Shown one piece after another: positions 48,526 through 62,167 of a stretch of DNA of 64,000 nt. Position 1 is the stretch's first letter. Every line of letters starts with the position of its first letter. The stretch is from Zerene cesonia. Its lineage: Eukaryota; Arthropoda; Insecta; Lepidoptera; Pieridae. The notes beneath the pieces are model-generated. The model did not search any database. It was not told the origin of the DNA and saw only the letters and a list, made by a program, of their open reading frames with translations. A program made the translations under genes and the position numbers. The DNA lies in contig NC_052106.1 of NCBI RefSeq assembly GCF_012273895.1, forward strand, positions 6,138,001-6,202,000, written 5' to 3'.

Positions 48526-49447
48526 ATTTCATAATACTCGCAATAATTTGCAATACCCGCGCGTTAAACAATTAATTTTAACTCCGACACTCGCAACTAC
48601 TTCACGACTTCCGTTGAACATTAAATCCATATACAATCATTACTCTATGAATCAACTACATAACCCGCCCGATGGCCAACCTTACGTTCTCATACAAGTA
48701 AAACAATCCTACATAAATCAAAGCACGTGCGTCCCATACGATACACCATTATTCGATGCATACAAAAGATTTCCTTATAAATGCATCAGCATTCAGCATT
48801 CAACATGGCAAAGTCTTTACGACGCAATATAGGCGTTGCATCTCCCTTATCTGTGTTAATAAGGTTATCGATGAGACCCAACGCTTTGGGTGACAAGAAT
48901 GTACTTTGATGCCATTCCTACATGTTATTTTAATAGAAGTTCGTTAGTGATTTATAAGCAGAATATCCATTCTGCAGGAATTTGTCTGATCTTAAATTAC
49001 GTGGCACAGTAATGTCATAATTTTATGGTGACTAATGACTGTATGGATATGTGGCGTTTGGTGAGTTATGTGTTGAATTGAAGTGTATTTTATGTTTAAG
49101 TCAAGATTTATTTTTGTTGAATTTTAAAAATCCTATAAGGAAGGCTGGTAACGAGTCGAATCAACATTTTTCTACTAACTACGGGGACAACTGACAATTT
49201 GCTTGGATTTTGTATAAAAGTTTATATAATAAAAGATCAATGTAAGAAGTTAAGAAATTCAATACCATACTGAAATCCCCAAGCAATAGCTGATAATGAT
49301 ATATATACATTATTCCTTCTTACGTGTCAAACAGAATATAATATAACTCTCGTGCACTCTGTTATGTGTACTATGTTTATATATTCAGTTGAAAACTTGG
49401 ATTTCACAATCCAAAACATGTATTGTCATATTAATACCTCAAATCTT

Positions 49448-49662
49448 GCAATATTATAAATCCGAAAGTATTTTTGTTTGTCCGTCTACTCTAGTCGCTT
49501 AAACCACTCAACCGATTTGGATGAGATTTAACTTAAAGATACTGTAAGACATGAAAATGGACATAGGTAAATTTTCACGGGGACGTTAGCTACGCGGGTG
49601 AAACCACGACACTGTCTATCTTATCCATTGATGCGCGGACGAGGCCGCAGGCGAAAGCTAGT
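49448..49662 (-). repeat. diverged relative of the AGCTGCG repeat family
   Basis: 'gcaatattataaatccgaaa', 'gtttgtccgtctactc', 'gctacgcgggtgaaaccacg' and, at its end, 'ggccgcaggcgaaagctagt'. It is a related but distinct subfamily. Confidence 0.6.
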
Positions 49663-50779
49663 AATAATATCGTCATGTCGTATTTAAATATCAAAAGGAA
49701 ACGATCTTCCACCCACATCGTGTAAATTATAATAACATCAGGAATTGTGCTGGACTTAGAACAAAATAAGATCACATTGAATATTAAGTTGAGTAATAAA
49801 CTCCAATGATTGCGTTTGCGCCTCGAACAATGATCATTGTATACAAATCAGCTAGTACCGAATCGGCCCACACGATCGCATCACAATATGTCGCCAATTG
49901 ATGTATTCTTTATTACAATACTTGTGAATAACGCTGAATATTTATCATCTTTCTTTGAAATATTTCAACATTCGTTTTAATAAAAACAGCGATCATACAG
50001 GTAAGCAGCTTCACCTGCATGTTTCTATGTAATCGACTTTTATACTCGATTTTGACCCACTCTAAACGGACTGATTAATTTGAAACTTAACTTTCAAGGA
50101 TCGGTATCGATACAATATTTTCGTGAGTTGATCTTATTATACATGATTATTCAAGTGAGACAATTTGGTATTGTCGTTTTTAGTATTTTAAACTCTAACT
50201 ATTATTTAATATATTCTATCTTTATTATTTATTCCTCATTTTACACATGTTAATATAGAAGTTTCATATACATTCCAATATAATACAATATACCTACATT
50301 GAAATCCGAGCAAACGTTTAATATTCAAGGCGCTATTAAATTTACAACAGCTACATCCAAATCACATAATTACGCAATAAAATCTGTACGCCACGAGCGT
50401 GTGAACTAAATTATTGCATGTGTTCCGAAACATATTTGTTATTGTTTATACCTTATAAATTTATCACTCACAGTATATTACTATACTAGTATATTAATGA
50501 TGCGTGTGTGTTTGTGTTGCAACTTGCAATATGCTTTCTTCTTACTGTTTTACTCAATTGGGATTTTTTTTGGAATAGGAATTGCAATCGTTAAACTAAT
50601 ACTAATGCACACATATTAAAAGAACTCTGTGACTACATTTTATTCTGCGACTATAGCACCTCCTATGCAGTAGGTTACTCTATGGCGATTTCCCGCCATG
50701 GCCGAATTCCATCAAGAGAACTTATACGTACCTAATGCATGAAAGGATGTATGTGGAAATATGACTAAATGTTCCGCGC

Positions 50780-50940
50780 GGTTTCACCCGCGACAACGAA
50801 AGAATATCTATAGTTCAAGTGTTCAAGTGGATTCATCATCAAATTTTATCAAAATCCATCCAGTGCTTTTCGCGTGAAAGAGCAATAAACATATTTCCAG
50901 CCTCACAAATTTTCGCATTTATAATATGAGAAGGAAGGAT
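50780..50940 (+). repeat. short diverged copy of the AGCTGCG repeat family
   Basis: 'cgcggtttcacccgcgac' through 'gtgcttttcgcgtgaaagag' to 'tcgcatttataatatgagaa'. Confidence 0.65.
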
Positions 50941-51027
50941 TTTAATAAGATATTGCACCATAAAGTTAACAATCACGTCTACGATTAGCTCGGTAGGTAC
51001 TATCTCGGATAGCATTAGGTTATCTTT

Positions 51028-51360
51028 TTTTTTTTTTTTTTTTTTTATGTCTTAGCGGGCAACTGAGCTGGTGGTTCGCCTGATGGTAAGCGATCACCAC
51101 CGCCCATGAACATTCGCAATGGTAGGACCTCTGCGAATGCGCTGCCCGCTTTTTTGGGGTAAGGGAAAAGGAATGGATTAACGACTGGAAAGAGGGAATG
51201 GACTGGGACGGGTGAGGAAAAGGAAACGGGCCTCCGGCTCCCCCACTCACCGTACGAAACACAGTGGCATGCCACTATTTCACGCCGCTTTCTGTGGGGG
51301 TGTGGTACTTCCCCGGTGCGAGCTGGCCCAATTCGTGCCGAGCCGTGCTCGACTCCCACA
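51028..51360 (-). repeat. full-length SINE-like element with poly(A) tail
   Basis: On the minus strand it starts 'tgtgggagtcgagcacggct' and ends after 'cagttgcccgctaagacat' in about 20 A, seen as poly(T) at 51028-51047 of the plus strand. This is the best-preserved copy and can serve as reference for the truncated ones. The poly(A) tail shows retroposition; dispersal by LINE machinery is inferred. Confidence 0.85.
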
Positions 51361-51384
51361 AATATCTGTGATACTATATCGCTA

Positions 51385-51540
51385 CATAGTATAAAACAAA
51401 GTCGCTTTCTCTGTCCCTATGTCCCTATGTATGGTTAAATATGGGGTTTTTAACGGATAGACTGATTCAAGCGGTAGGTATAACAGCATCTATTAAACTA
51501 GTCCGAATTAACGCGTGCGAAGCCGCGTGTAAAAGCTAGT
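51385..51540. repeat. dispersed repeat 'ctctgtccctatg...gcgaagccgcgtgtaaaagc'
   Basis: 'acaaagtcgctttctctgtc' at the left, a 'gtccctatgtccctatgtat' short tandem, and 'gcgtgcgaagccgcg' before 'agctagta'. The segment at 53690-53795 matches its left end in the opposite orientation. Confidence 0.6.
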
Positions 51541-52084
51541 AAAATCTAAAACAAACAGCAAAGTAAACTTCTTCCTCTTATTACTATTTTACATCCGAAT
51601 ATTTGTGAAAACATATGAATATTTCCAGCAACAAAATCTTCTGGTTATAATAAATATAAAGTAAACACATGTATTATTCAAAATGTAATTCGTATGCCTT
51701 GAAAGGCCGTCATGTTGCCATGGTAACCATAAACGGAATTTGCACCTGTGTTAGCATAATATTATGTGTTCAAATTAAACGCAAGAGACATTGCGTTAGA
51801 AGGCTTTAAAATTAACGCAAGTATAACATGTCTCTTAGAAATGGCAGAAATTATTTTAACATTTCTGCAACCATTTTGCTAACCGACTTAATAGATTTAA
51901 AGTAAAAAGTTAGTTATTTTAAATTATTATTTGTTTTTATAGATGAATCTAAATGTGTATAATATTTATTAAAATAGATTTTAGTAATAATTGCAAATAA
52001 AAACTTCGCTGTCCGTGGTCTAACCAAACCTAATTGTAATAAATTGGATGGGTGAGCAAATTTTATAAGTTCCTCTTAAGCTTT

Positions 52085-52130
52085 GTACAGAACCCTTGTA
52101 GTGTCACGACTCGCACATCACTGATTTTTT
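52085..52130 (-). repeat. fragment of the intronic repeat at 26215-26475
   Basis: Minus strand reads 'gtgcgagtcgtgacactaca' then 'agggttctgtacaaag', like the left end of the 26.2-kb copy. Confidence 0.5.
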
Positions 52131-52296
52131 TTATTATATTATTACAAAGGTCTTTCGGCACTTTTAACGGGGTTATCTAAATGTAAACTATTTATTTTCA
52201 TTATCGCCGCCCTTGTAATGTTTTTTGTGCAAATTTCTAAGATAACGAATACATTTTGTGTACAATATTAAAATAACTGTACTACATACATTACAT

Positions 52297-52475
52297 TACA
52301 TAAAACGGTGAAGGAAAACATCGTGAGGAAACCGGCATGTCCAAGAATCAAAAGTTCGACGACATGTGACATCTGCCAACCCGCACTTGGCCAGCGTGGT
52401 GGATTATGGCCTGAACCCTCATAGGAGGCCCGTGTCCCAGCAGTAAGAACTTATATGGGCTGATGATGATACATT
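52297..52475 (+). repeat. LINE-like 3' tail repeat, copy 3
   Basis: 'aaaacggtgaaggaaaacat', 'gtgaggaaaccggcatgtcc', 'gcacttggccagcgtggtgg', 'gaggcccgtgtcccagcagt', ending 'gggctgatgatgata'. This is the best-preserved copy of the family also at 395-572. Confidence 0.75.
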
Positions 52476-53689
52476 ACATATGTATAAACTAAACCGATGT
52501 TAATGCAATGAAGATACTCTATATACTATTCATTTTAATTATCAAATGATGTAGTCAAAGTCAATTGTATCCAAGAAAACAACTATTTTAAAATAACATG
52601 CTTAGATTTATTGTCCATCACCAAGCCTTTTAAAAGAACACACGTTTGAATTACAAAATTACTAATTGATATTCATAACTCGTACTGCAATTCAGGGAAA
52701 ATACTAATCAGTCATTAAAATCCTTCTACCCTACACAAACAAATAAGCATTTCGCCGCACGGTAAACTATCGCAAATTTCACACCGAATTCGTTTTAAAT
52801 TCAACCCTCGTTTCCCATTTGTCAATGGTGACAGAATAAAAAGTTATATCTGGTTATATCAGTGAGAGGTGGTCCCGACGCGGTCTCGATTAGCATTTGA
52901 CCAATGGGGGGTTGGTTGACATCAGTGGTCACACGTCCTGTACGCTACGTGGCTTGCATCTAAGGAGTCTATGAACTCAGCTAATACCGGGAACTATTTA
53001 CAAAACAAATCTTAGAGGACGCGATGAATACAGCTATGCAATTGATATCCTGTTGGCTAACGATTTATTAACGTACGCTGTTTGAAAGTTGATCGTTTGT
53101 TCAAAAATGCCGCATGTATCTGAAACTTGTCTCTCGCTTTTATGTATTCCCCCAAGGTTTCAGAAACACGCCGGAATAATAATGGATTATATATTCAATA
53201 TGTCTTTGCTGGCTCAGTAACTTCTGACATTAGTTGTACAGTAAAAAAATATATACTAGACAGACAATTTCATATATCAGCATCTACTAACCAGTATTAG
53301 GCCTAAGCGGTATTGTGGCCTACACGTCTTAAAATTCTAATCTCTATAATTTTTCAATTCTAATCAAGATATCCTTGACATGCTTGGAAAAAACATACTT
53401 AAGTAACACAATTCAGTTGCGTTTCATTATAGTTATATGAATGATATGAATTTGAACACTGAATAATAATATGCAATAACGCTACTTTTAGTACGAACTT
53501 AAATTAAGAGGTCAAAAGCCCTGTAACATTAGAGCAAGACAACGAATCTATTAGATTTCGGAGCGTAATTCTGCATAGAGCTACTAATTTAATTGTATTA
53601 GGCCATAAACATTAACGTTAAATGTTACTTCCATTAGGTTAGGATAGAGGTAACTACATATTAGTACGTTAGTACAACATTTCCGTATA

Positions 53690-53795
53690 TCAAAATCCGT
53701 TGGGTAGTTTTAAAGATTTAGCACACACAAGGACATAGGGACATAGGGACATGGGGATAGAGAAATCGACTTTGTTTAATATTATGCAGTGATTT
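53690..53795. repeat. dispersed repeat related to 51385-51540
   Basis: 'aaaatccgttgggtagtttt', a tandem 'gacatagggacatagggaca', and 'gaaatcgactttgtttaata' before 'tatgcagtga'. Confidence 0.55.
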
Positions 53796-56700
53796 AGAGT
53801 CGTAGTTAATTTTACACAGTTCTTCATTTTCAATAACTCCACGGTCCACACAAACTATTAGTATTAGCTGAGCGCAATACCATGTGGCAGACTTATTGCT
53901 TCATATATTTCCGCGGCTTATTTTATTCGATTCTTTCAGCGACTAACAATCTAGATTTATTTGTTTGCCAGTTAAATTGAATCACAGAAAAAAATCGTTC
54001 ACTTTCAAAACGCCTTGTTATCCATTCGATTATATTTTTATAAAAATTATTTTTGAACTTGATGTGACATGTAAAATAAAATCAAGGTTATTTTTTGGTT
54101 ATTAGAAGAAGAAGATAATGTTTGGTAATCAAGAAGCTTAAACTAATGATTAAGTTTTAATGTTAGGATAATTCGAAAACAAACAATAACATACCGTCGC
54201 CATTGCCCCCACCATTCATACACATAATCATAAATGAAGTGGGCAGTGATATGGATATTGTTAACCTTATAAAAATTCTATTAAAACATTATATTGCTAC
54301 TATTCACAACAGTAGAGTCTTAATAATCCAAATAGGTACATATTGCGACGCTATTTAGATACGAATGGCATTTACAAAGAAACTCTTCCGGTCTCTATGC
54401 GACTAATTAAAACACAAACTGTTTTCAGTTAGCAATAAAACGAATCAAACGTCGCTACATAGTTTATGGGCTGTTATTACTACGAACGGATCGTAAGTCG
54501 ACATCGCGTTGTTTCTTTAGGGCCGCTCATGAAATATTTTGCTGTAGGGCTTTGAAAAATTCCTTCCTTATTCCCGATGTCAATAAATAAGATAATTGAC
54601 TATGCAACTGGGCTTTATCTAAAGCTATTCAGAAAAGGGGAGCATATTGAATTTAAATCCGAGTAAAGCTGAGCCCAAAATAGTCTGGTATTGTGGTGAC
54701 CTACAATAGAGAATTTGTTTCTCTAAATAAATTACACACAGATTATATGATCTAAAAGATGCAACGCAAAGAAAATCTTGAACAAATTAGGCAATAATAC
54801 GATGCGAAATTATTTTACGCTAAATGTTGAATATACTTCAACTGCATGAGTGTCTATATCTATATTATTTAAATATAACGATCTCTATCTATTTTCAACA
54901 TTTACTGATTTCCAAAAACAAAAAAAAATGGTAGGTATCATATTTTATTTAAAATTGAATACTATTCCTAGCATTGATACCCGGTACAAAGCGGACATTG
55001 GTACCGAGTTTTATTCATAATTTCAACCTCTCTTTAAGTATAATAATAACAAATTAAAATCTAAATTATGAATTTTCTACAAGTTCGTAATTTCCTTATG
55101 CTATGAACAGAGATTACATTGCATATGTTCCCAGTACGCCTACAATTTAGCATATTCGTGTCGTGAATGGTAAAACCAGTAATTAAAGTTCAAAGATAGT
55201 GACTCGAATTGATCTCAAATGAGCAGCAATTGTTTGTCTGCAACGAAGTTATACCTACCTACTCTTGAATCGTTGACATTAATTGAACGCGTCAATAAAA
55301 ATTGATTATTCAGTAGTCGCGTAGAGTGGTACAATCGTAGTGTACCAATTTTTTTCGATCAAAATATCGTTTTCGTAATTTACAATACATTTTGTTAACA
55401 CTAGATATTGGAATTGTGTATTTTAGATTAACAGAATTTAGAATACAATGACTGAACTTTATCATCTTATTCAGTATAGGACTTAGTTTTGCTGTACACT
55501 TAATACCGTGCTCAATATAAGAAAATAACTGATATGAGATCATAAACAATATCAATATCCATACAAAAAGAGGTTGCAGTAAATAATTACGCAAAATATA
55601 ATATCATTGGTTTCTATATGGATTTGAGCAATTAAATAGGCTCATGTATAAAAAGAGAGTGGTGACGTATGACTGCTAGGTCCTAGGAGCCTTGATGCAT
55701 TTCTGAAATTGTTAAACTGTAACATTGAATCAATTTACAAAACGGAACCTTCAAAAGCTCAATTATGTGAAACGCCTAACCAAATGTAACAGCGGTAACC
55801 CTATTCATATGTCATTTTGCTCTATTGGTTGAAAATAGCAAATGTTAGCCGTATAATCAAAGGACAGAATCAAATAGCGCTGCCACCGCTTTGATGTCTC
55901 TTTGTAAATTATTCTTGAGTTAAATTACAGTTATAATTAGCTGATTGAACTATTCCGTTTGTACTGGTCGAGGTCAAACGAGACCGTGTTTTAAAACGTT
56001 TTTTTTCATTTCAAAGAGGTTGTTTATTTCTATGATATGATTTGCGAATGAAGACATTCAAATTGCTCGAAAAACTTTGATGTGTAATTTATGAAATGTA
56101 TTATTTTAAACGAGGCAGAAATTTCAATTTTAGTAACGAAGCCGGAACGCACAATTTAATAAAGTTACGATTACATTCAACACATTTATATGAATTTTTG
56201 TGAACGCATTTTTGAAATAAATATATAATGTTAAACATACTTAAAATGTTGCATAGAGCGTACATACCTAGTGTTTAAAAAAGCTCCTGAAAAATTAAGG
56301 AACAAAACACAATTCCAGTATTAATATACAGTCTGTAACACACTCCAATCTATCCAATAAAAACTACAAAGACTTTTAAACCGAGCTAGCCATTGGTCCT
56401 AACTTCGTAATACATTATTTTCACAATATCTGAAATGAAGTGTACATAGCAGCTGCTTCCATTTCAAGCATATTATATTGAAATGGTTTTCCAGCCACAA
56501 ATACCACAGATAAATAAGAATAAGCGTCGCGTTAAGACTCCTTACTCGTACTAAATATACAAGTGAAAACAATTAAAGAGATTCACGAGTACTTTTAGTG
56601 GAGCACTAATTTATTGCGGGCAGACTTTTACGAGACTGCGTATGTCTTATTCGGCGAACTTTAGAATGCAAGGGCACACTTACGAAGATATTGAAGGAAT

Positions 56701-56883
56701 ATATTTCCTTAAATATATATGTGTCAGAAGTATCAAGAAAGGAGCTAATAACTGTCTTTTGTCACATTAAAAATTGTTATTTTTTGCGCACATTTGAAAT
56801 ATAAAAAAATAAAGTTTTAACTTTAATTTTTTTTTTATAACACAGACATAATAAAATCACTTGGCATAATAAAATTACTTACC

Positions 56884-56938
56884 CTCATACGAGGCCTGTG
56901 TCCCAGCAGTGGGAACATATAGTGGGCTGATGATGATG
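56884..56938 (+). repeat. LINE-like 3' tail, terminal fragment
   Basis: 'cgaggcctgtgtcccagcag' through 'gtgggctgatgatgatga', the last 50 or so bases of the family. Confidence 0.75.
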
Positions 56939-59900
56939 AATAAAATTACTTATTGGTAATTATAAGTAGGATCATGGACAAAAAAAATTTCTTTAGGCTT
57001 CTTATGTTCTTGGCCTCATGAAATAAATAAAAGCTGTCTTCAGGCAGCATTTTATTATTTATACACCATCGCAAAGTTGAATCAGTCACACTCAAGCTCA
57101 AATGAATATATAAATATTCAATTAGACTTCTAGAAAATTTTAAATAGTCATAACATAGTTTTGCCATTGTGAAATACATTATATAATGTCATACCCGTAC
57201 TACAGAACTTACGATACGATACGATGTAGTATTAAAGAACTCTCCCAATGGCACTGAATTAGAACTAATTCAGCCAATAAACTTGACCATAGCAAAGGCA
57301 GTTATTAGAGCGACTACGCAAAGATATCTTTTAACTCTAGTTAAGTATCTTAAGTTTTTCTCATCTTTTGTTGCTAAAGCTATGTTGAGATGAGGGTCAC
57401 AGCCGGTGACAGGACGTGATTAACGAGCGAGGACTGTTCGCAGACGGAATGCGTTTTGGACGCGTCAATTTGTAACGTAGAATCTTGAAGATTTTTCGTA
57501 GATTTTAATTGCTATGAACAAGCTAAAACAACTAAATACGTAGTATCGAAATCTAATGACGCACTTTTTGTTAATAAATAAAGGCTCAATTTCAAATAAG
57601 AGCGATTTATCTTCCAACATAATTTATACTAAGATTTGATTACAATTTTCTAAACAAAACTCAAAATAATACATGTTGAACAAGTAAAATGCAGTAAGTC
57701 ACAAACAAACAATAATACAGCAGAATATCAACAGTTAACACCCGAAATATCAAATTCGAGTTGATATTTATGATGATACCCTTTGACCGTAAAGAGTTTC
57801 GGGCGTTCCCGCCTCACCGTATCCCACACTTCTGGGAAGCGATAAGCGGGCGATAATGTGTTTGCGACATCTTAACACTGACAACCTTCTTGCCAAGTTT
57901 TGAACCACTAATGGACTGAAAATAACTCCATAGGTATCGCTTTTGACAACCGCTCGTCAAGCGTTCAAAATATACAAAAATTGTTTTAGAAGTACGGGTG
58001 AATTTATCAAATGTAAATGTAAAATTCTGGATTTGATAATATTTTTTCACGCTTGAAGTGGAAATAAATCGCAATTATTAATAATAGGTATTCTTTAAAA
58101 ATCCTTTTGTTTCAGTGATGGAATATAAGGTGTAAATTGCAATGCATGGAATGGTTAAATATCGGTACATTTACTTTATTTGCCATCCAAATTTTATGAG
58201 AAGATTTATTGATTGCAAATCCTCTCATAATATTAAAGTAAATAAAAGGTGTTAAAATCAGTATCAAGCAACATGAATAAGGTGTTAAAAGTATCTCAAT
58301 ATGGGACAAAAATATGTCGCCCGCAGGTCGGTCAGACGAACTGACATGAAAGGGCTTCAAATGAGTCTATTTTAGTGCTTCGGTCGTCGTATTAGTTTGT
58401 TTGTTTTCGCAACTTTGAAGAATGTTACATTAATGTTGCGGTTACGATCCGAAACAGTTTTTACAAGAGTTGCGACGCACAATTAATGGCATTAATAAAA
58501 TTCAAGTTACGATTTCATAAGAACTACCTATGAAATCGCAGTGTTTCTACAACGTAACCATTTTCACACCCCCACATATTTTACGCGTTTTAAACATACA
58601 TACGAGTTTTCAGAACTAGTACTTTCGCATTCACGTCGCACTCCAAAAAGGAAATCTCATAAAAAATCCAAAGATTGAAAACCGTGCCTGAATGATAAAT
58701 TTACCCTGAACGTGCACAAATACCGATTCACCGATATACCTATGTACGTAACCACAAGCCGGGGTAAACGCCTACAGCGAGCTACGTGATCGGAATCCCA
58801 TCAATCGCATCCCGGAATCCCATCTAGAATCCTACCATAATGAAGTTCCGAGTACAACTTGATGCGTTCGTAAAGCATTGTCACGTTGTATCCGAATAAA
58901 CAATTGTCAAAAGTGATGGCTGAGATTCGTGATCGGGATGTTTAATTTGAATTTTGGGAGCTCATTAGTATGTCGTCGCTTATTTCGGTGAATGGCTTAA
59001 GCGTCCTCACTGCCCTCGAAATTAATACTGATTCAACATTGTCCAAAATGTCGGACGAAAAATAAACAATCTTCTAAATAAATAACAGAAAACTTAAACT
59101 TGCTTATTCGCATAATTATTTATTATTTTCAATATTGAAAATTATGTTCTATTACAACATTTATTTATTTAAAAAGTTAATGTATCATTTAGTAGAAACG
59201 ATGTTAAAAAAAAGTTTAAAGATAATGACTTATGAATTGTTTCCTGAAATTGTCATTCATTCATAATAAAATTTGAACGATTAAGAAATTCTTTGTAAGA
59301 CCAATGGACGCAAGATATTCATTAAAATTAGAAATAGACGAGTCTAGTGTCTATGTAAACATGTACCTATATATAAATTCATTTAAAAGCGTCCGCGGCG
59401 ACAACTTAGATCATACGTACGAACATCAAAGGCGCCGCTCGTTTGAACCGGCCGACTGTATCGCCCGCACCTACTGAAAATTATAAATGCTTCGCAAATA
59501 TTTTTTACGATACTTCCGTGGGAACTGGAAAAATACAATTCACTTTCGAATTATTTCATTTCTTTAGTATATCTATTTATGATGATTATTTTTCCAGTTA
59601 ACGTCTGCAATTGTATTAGTGCTTTATAATTTATTTAATAATAATAGTATGATCCATTTTTAAACTACTTTTATTTTTGTAATATTTTTATATGATTCAA
59701 ATTTATGTACCTTTATTTTTTTCATGAAACCTGTTAAATATAATAATTCTATTCAAAAAAAGTTCACTGACGTCAATGGAAGGGAGGTTCCACTCTAGAT
59801 TCTAAAATAGCACCAAATGATAACAAAAAAATCTGGCTAGTTTTAACTAGTAACTAAACCCATAATGTAATACAGTCGAATTGAGAACTCGTTCATTTTG

Positions 59901-61036
59901 AGAATGGTTAGAAATGTATTAACCATAACAAAGACACCAATTCATTAAACAAATTTTGAACCAAAAATAACGAGGTGATGATTCACACAGCCCAGTTCAT
60001 TGCCTATTCTCTATGTGACGAATGACAAAAAATATCGGAAATAGCATTGTATTGTCTTTCTTGCACGCAACGAAATAACCACTTAGTATTCACGTTATAT
60101 AAAACTTATTATGGACGTTTAATTTTATGATCTTTAACGACTTTCCGACGTGTTTTAAAGACCTCCCACTGATCAATATTGAATGTAGACGAAACATTGA
60201 ATTGATTTGCTGTTTTTTCTTTCTTGATAAATACTTTCTATTTTTGAGTATTTAATGCCATTTATAAATATAAAAAAATTAAAACTCTATGTGTTTTTGT
60301 TAACTCTAAGACGCTTTGCCGCACCGGAAGATTCGTACCTTTCTCATCCTTTAAAAACTTTCAGTAATTTCATCTATTTTTATATTATTCTCCCTTCTAT
60401 CTATACATTAGCTAGGCCATGCAAGTCGCTATACATTTTCCTCTTGTTATCAAAAAGTCGGCAACCTAGTAAAATTCCCGTCAACAAAAAACTCACACAG
60501 ATACGTTATAAAACTAACAAGGCGTAGTGTATACACAATAAACATGTGTTAACAAATACATTATCTCAAAGTTTACAAGCTCCCGTGCGCTAGATACGAC
60601 TTTGTTATGGGCAATATGTTTTTCGCGGCTCCTTGCCGTCTTAAGCTTCTTGAAATGGAACGATAAAGAACACATTTTTGTTTCGCTTATATTGGTTAAA
60701 ATATAATCGTTATTTTTTTTTTAATTTTATGGATGACTCAGAAGACTTGCCAAACTACCACTCAATTATCTAACATACAAATTTTTTAACAACAAATTTG
60801 TAATCGCTAAACCATAAGCACCATTTTTCTCACGCTTAAGGTAGTATTTTTGTACCAAATAAAAATAATCACAAAAATCGGGCTACTCTGTTATGCGTGA
60901 TCGTACAAAAAAAATATACACGCCTAATTAAGAACCTTCGTTTTTCGTGTTGATAAGACTTTTTAAACACATTTAGTTAATAGCATGATTATCGTTATAA
61001 CTCCTTAATAACTGCAGTTACAAACCAAGTCAACAC

Positions 61037-61690
61037 ATGTATAGTAGAGATGCCACGAATAGTTGATTGGCCGAATACCGAATACCGAATATTCGGCAAC
61101 GCTGTCGGCCGAAGCGCCGAATATTCGGCCACCGAATATTCGGCACGACATACATGCTGGAATAATACAAGTAATAACCTGTTTTCCTCGTTGCGCTGGC
61201 GCGGCAGGAGATCGATGGCTATTTGTTTCAATTCAATTGCGAGTAAATCACGTCAAGGATAGTCGCCTTGATAGGAAGGCCGATCCTTACAAGTGGTGGT
61301 TAGCAAACGAAAAACAATACCCAAACATTTCGAAATTTGCTAAAGTGTATCTTTCTTCCCCTGGAAGTAGCGTGTATAGTGAGAGGTTATTTTCTGAGGC
61401 TGGTATCATTTACGATGAAAAGCGTAGTCGTTTGCTACCAATAAATGCTGAAAAGCTTGTTTTTATCCATCACAACTTACCTCTGATCAATTTTAATTAC
61501 TAAAGAGTTGTCATTTGGAAATAAATAGATAATTTTGAGTAATATGATGTGTCTTTTTTTCATTGATTTGCTATTCGGTATTCGGCCGAATAGTACGTAT
61601 TATTCGGCCGAATACCGAATAGCTGAAAAGTGGCCGAATAGGCCGAATACCGAATAGCTGCCGAATATTCGTGGCATCTCTAATGTATAG
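61037..61690 (+). mobile_element. 638-bp hAT transposon remnant with 8-bp target duplication
   Basis: The element occupies 61045-61682. Its ends are perfect inverted repeats of 17 bases (TAGAGATGCCACGAATA), and exact 8-bp direct repeats ATGTATAG flank it at 61037-61044 and 61683-61690, the target size of the hAT superfamily. CCGAATA/TATTCGG motifs are clustered just inside both ends, likely subterminal transposase-binding repeats. Inside is the end of a hAT transposase frame. At this length the 5' two-thirds or more of a transposase gene is gone, so it is non-autonomous. Confidence 0.95.
61255..61503 (+). pseudogene. hAT transposase C-terminal dimerisation region (truncated)
   Basis: About 82 codons open to the TAA at 61501-61503. 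'DPYKWWLANEKQYPNISKFA' and 'SSVYSERLFSEAG' are the hallmark W and S-x-x-E-R-x-F-S motifs of the hAT C-terminal dimerisation domain, followed by 'R.RLLP.NAEKL.FIHHNL'. The frame continues upstream to an ATG at 61063, but that part is terminal-repeat sequence, not transposase. The catalytic RNase H-like core is missing. Confidence 0.9.
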
Positions 61691-61960
61691 ACTGCCTTAC
61701 AACCTTTGCTGGCTGCCACTTCATAAATTCCTGCACGAGTTACGAGGTAGCACCATGCAAGAATCCGTTTTATAAGTACGTAGCTTGCAATTCACACGCT
61801 CTTCTCTTAATTTAGAAAAACTTTAATTAGCGAAGTACGTTCGAATTAAAGAAATGAAGGTGTGAAAGAATAATGACTATGTTTTGTTCTCCGTATGTGA
61901 CTGTGTAAAAAATTACTAGTACGAAAAGTAGAAAAACGAACACATTTTTATGACTATTAC

Positions 61961-62167
61961 TAGCTGCGCCCCGCGGTTTCATTCGCGCAAGTCCGTATCC
62001 CGTAGGAATATTGTGATAAAAAGTTGCCTGTATGTTACTCCAGTTGTCCAGCTGTCTACGTACCAAATTTTATTGCAATTGGTTCAGTAGTTTTTGCGTG
62101 AAAGAGCAACAAACACACACACAAGGATGTGTTCCTTACAAACTTTCGCATTTATAATATTAGTAGG
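61961..62167 (+). repeat. 'AGCTGCGCCCCGCGG...AATATTAGTAGGA' repeat, full length
   Basis: 'tagctgcgccccgcggtttc' to 'ataatattagtaggaagtag'. A small insertion 'aaggatgtgttccttaca' makes a short palindrome near its 3' end. Confidence 0.85.

Larger units (their letters stand above)
46108..61036. other. gene-poor stretch upstream of the visible RECK exons
   Basis: I find no exon with splice sites and recognisable protein content. It probably contains the RECK signal-peptide exon and promoter, or is an intron with the first exon outside the window. Identified content is the set of repeats listed from 46433 to 56938. The stretches 46628-48327, 53796-56883 and 56939-61036 hold nothing I can name. 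A somewhat GC-richer segment at about 59390-59480 is a possible 5' region but has no supporting motif. Confidence 0.5.

Noticed and set aside
48548..48832. 94-codon plus-strand frame ending 'HSTWQSLYDAI'
   Set aside because: Reads smoothly but has no domain, no codon or splice support, and begins in sequence flanking a repeat.
51020..51394. Frames of 60-104 codons with 'SARIGPARTGEVPHPHRKRR'
   Set aside because: Translation of the SINE-like element; the same peptide string appears at 10112, 16538 and 45184.
60255..60527. 90-codon plus-strand frame rich in Leu/Tyr/Phe
   Set aside because: No recognisable motif; composition matches AT-rich random sequence.
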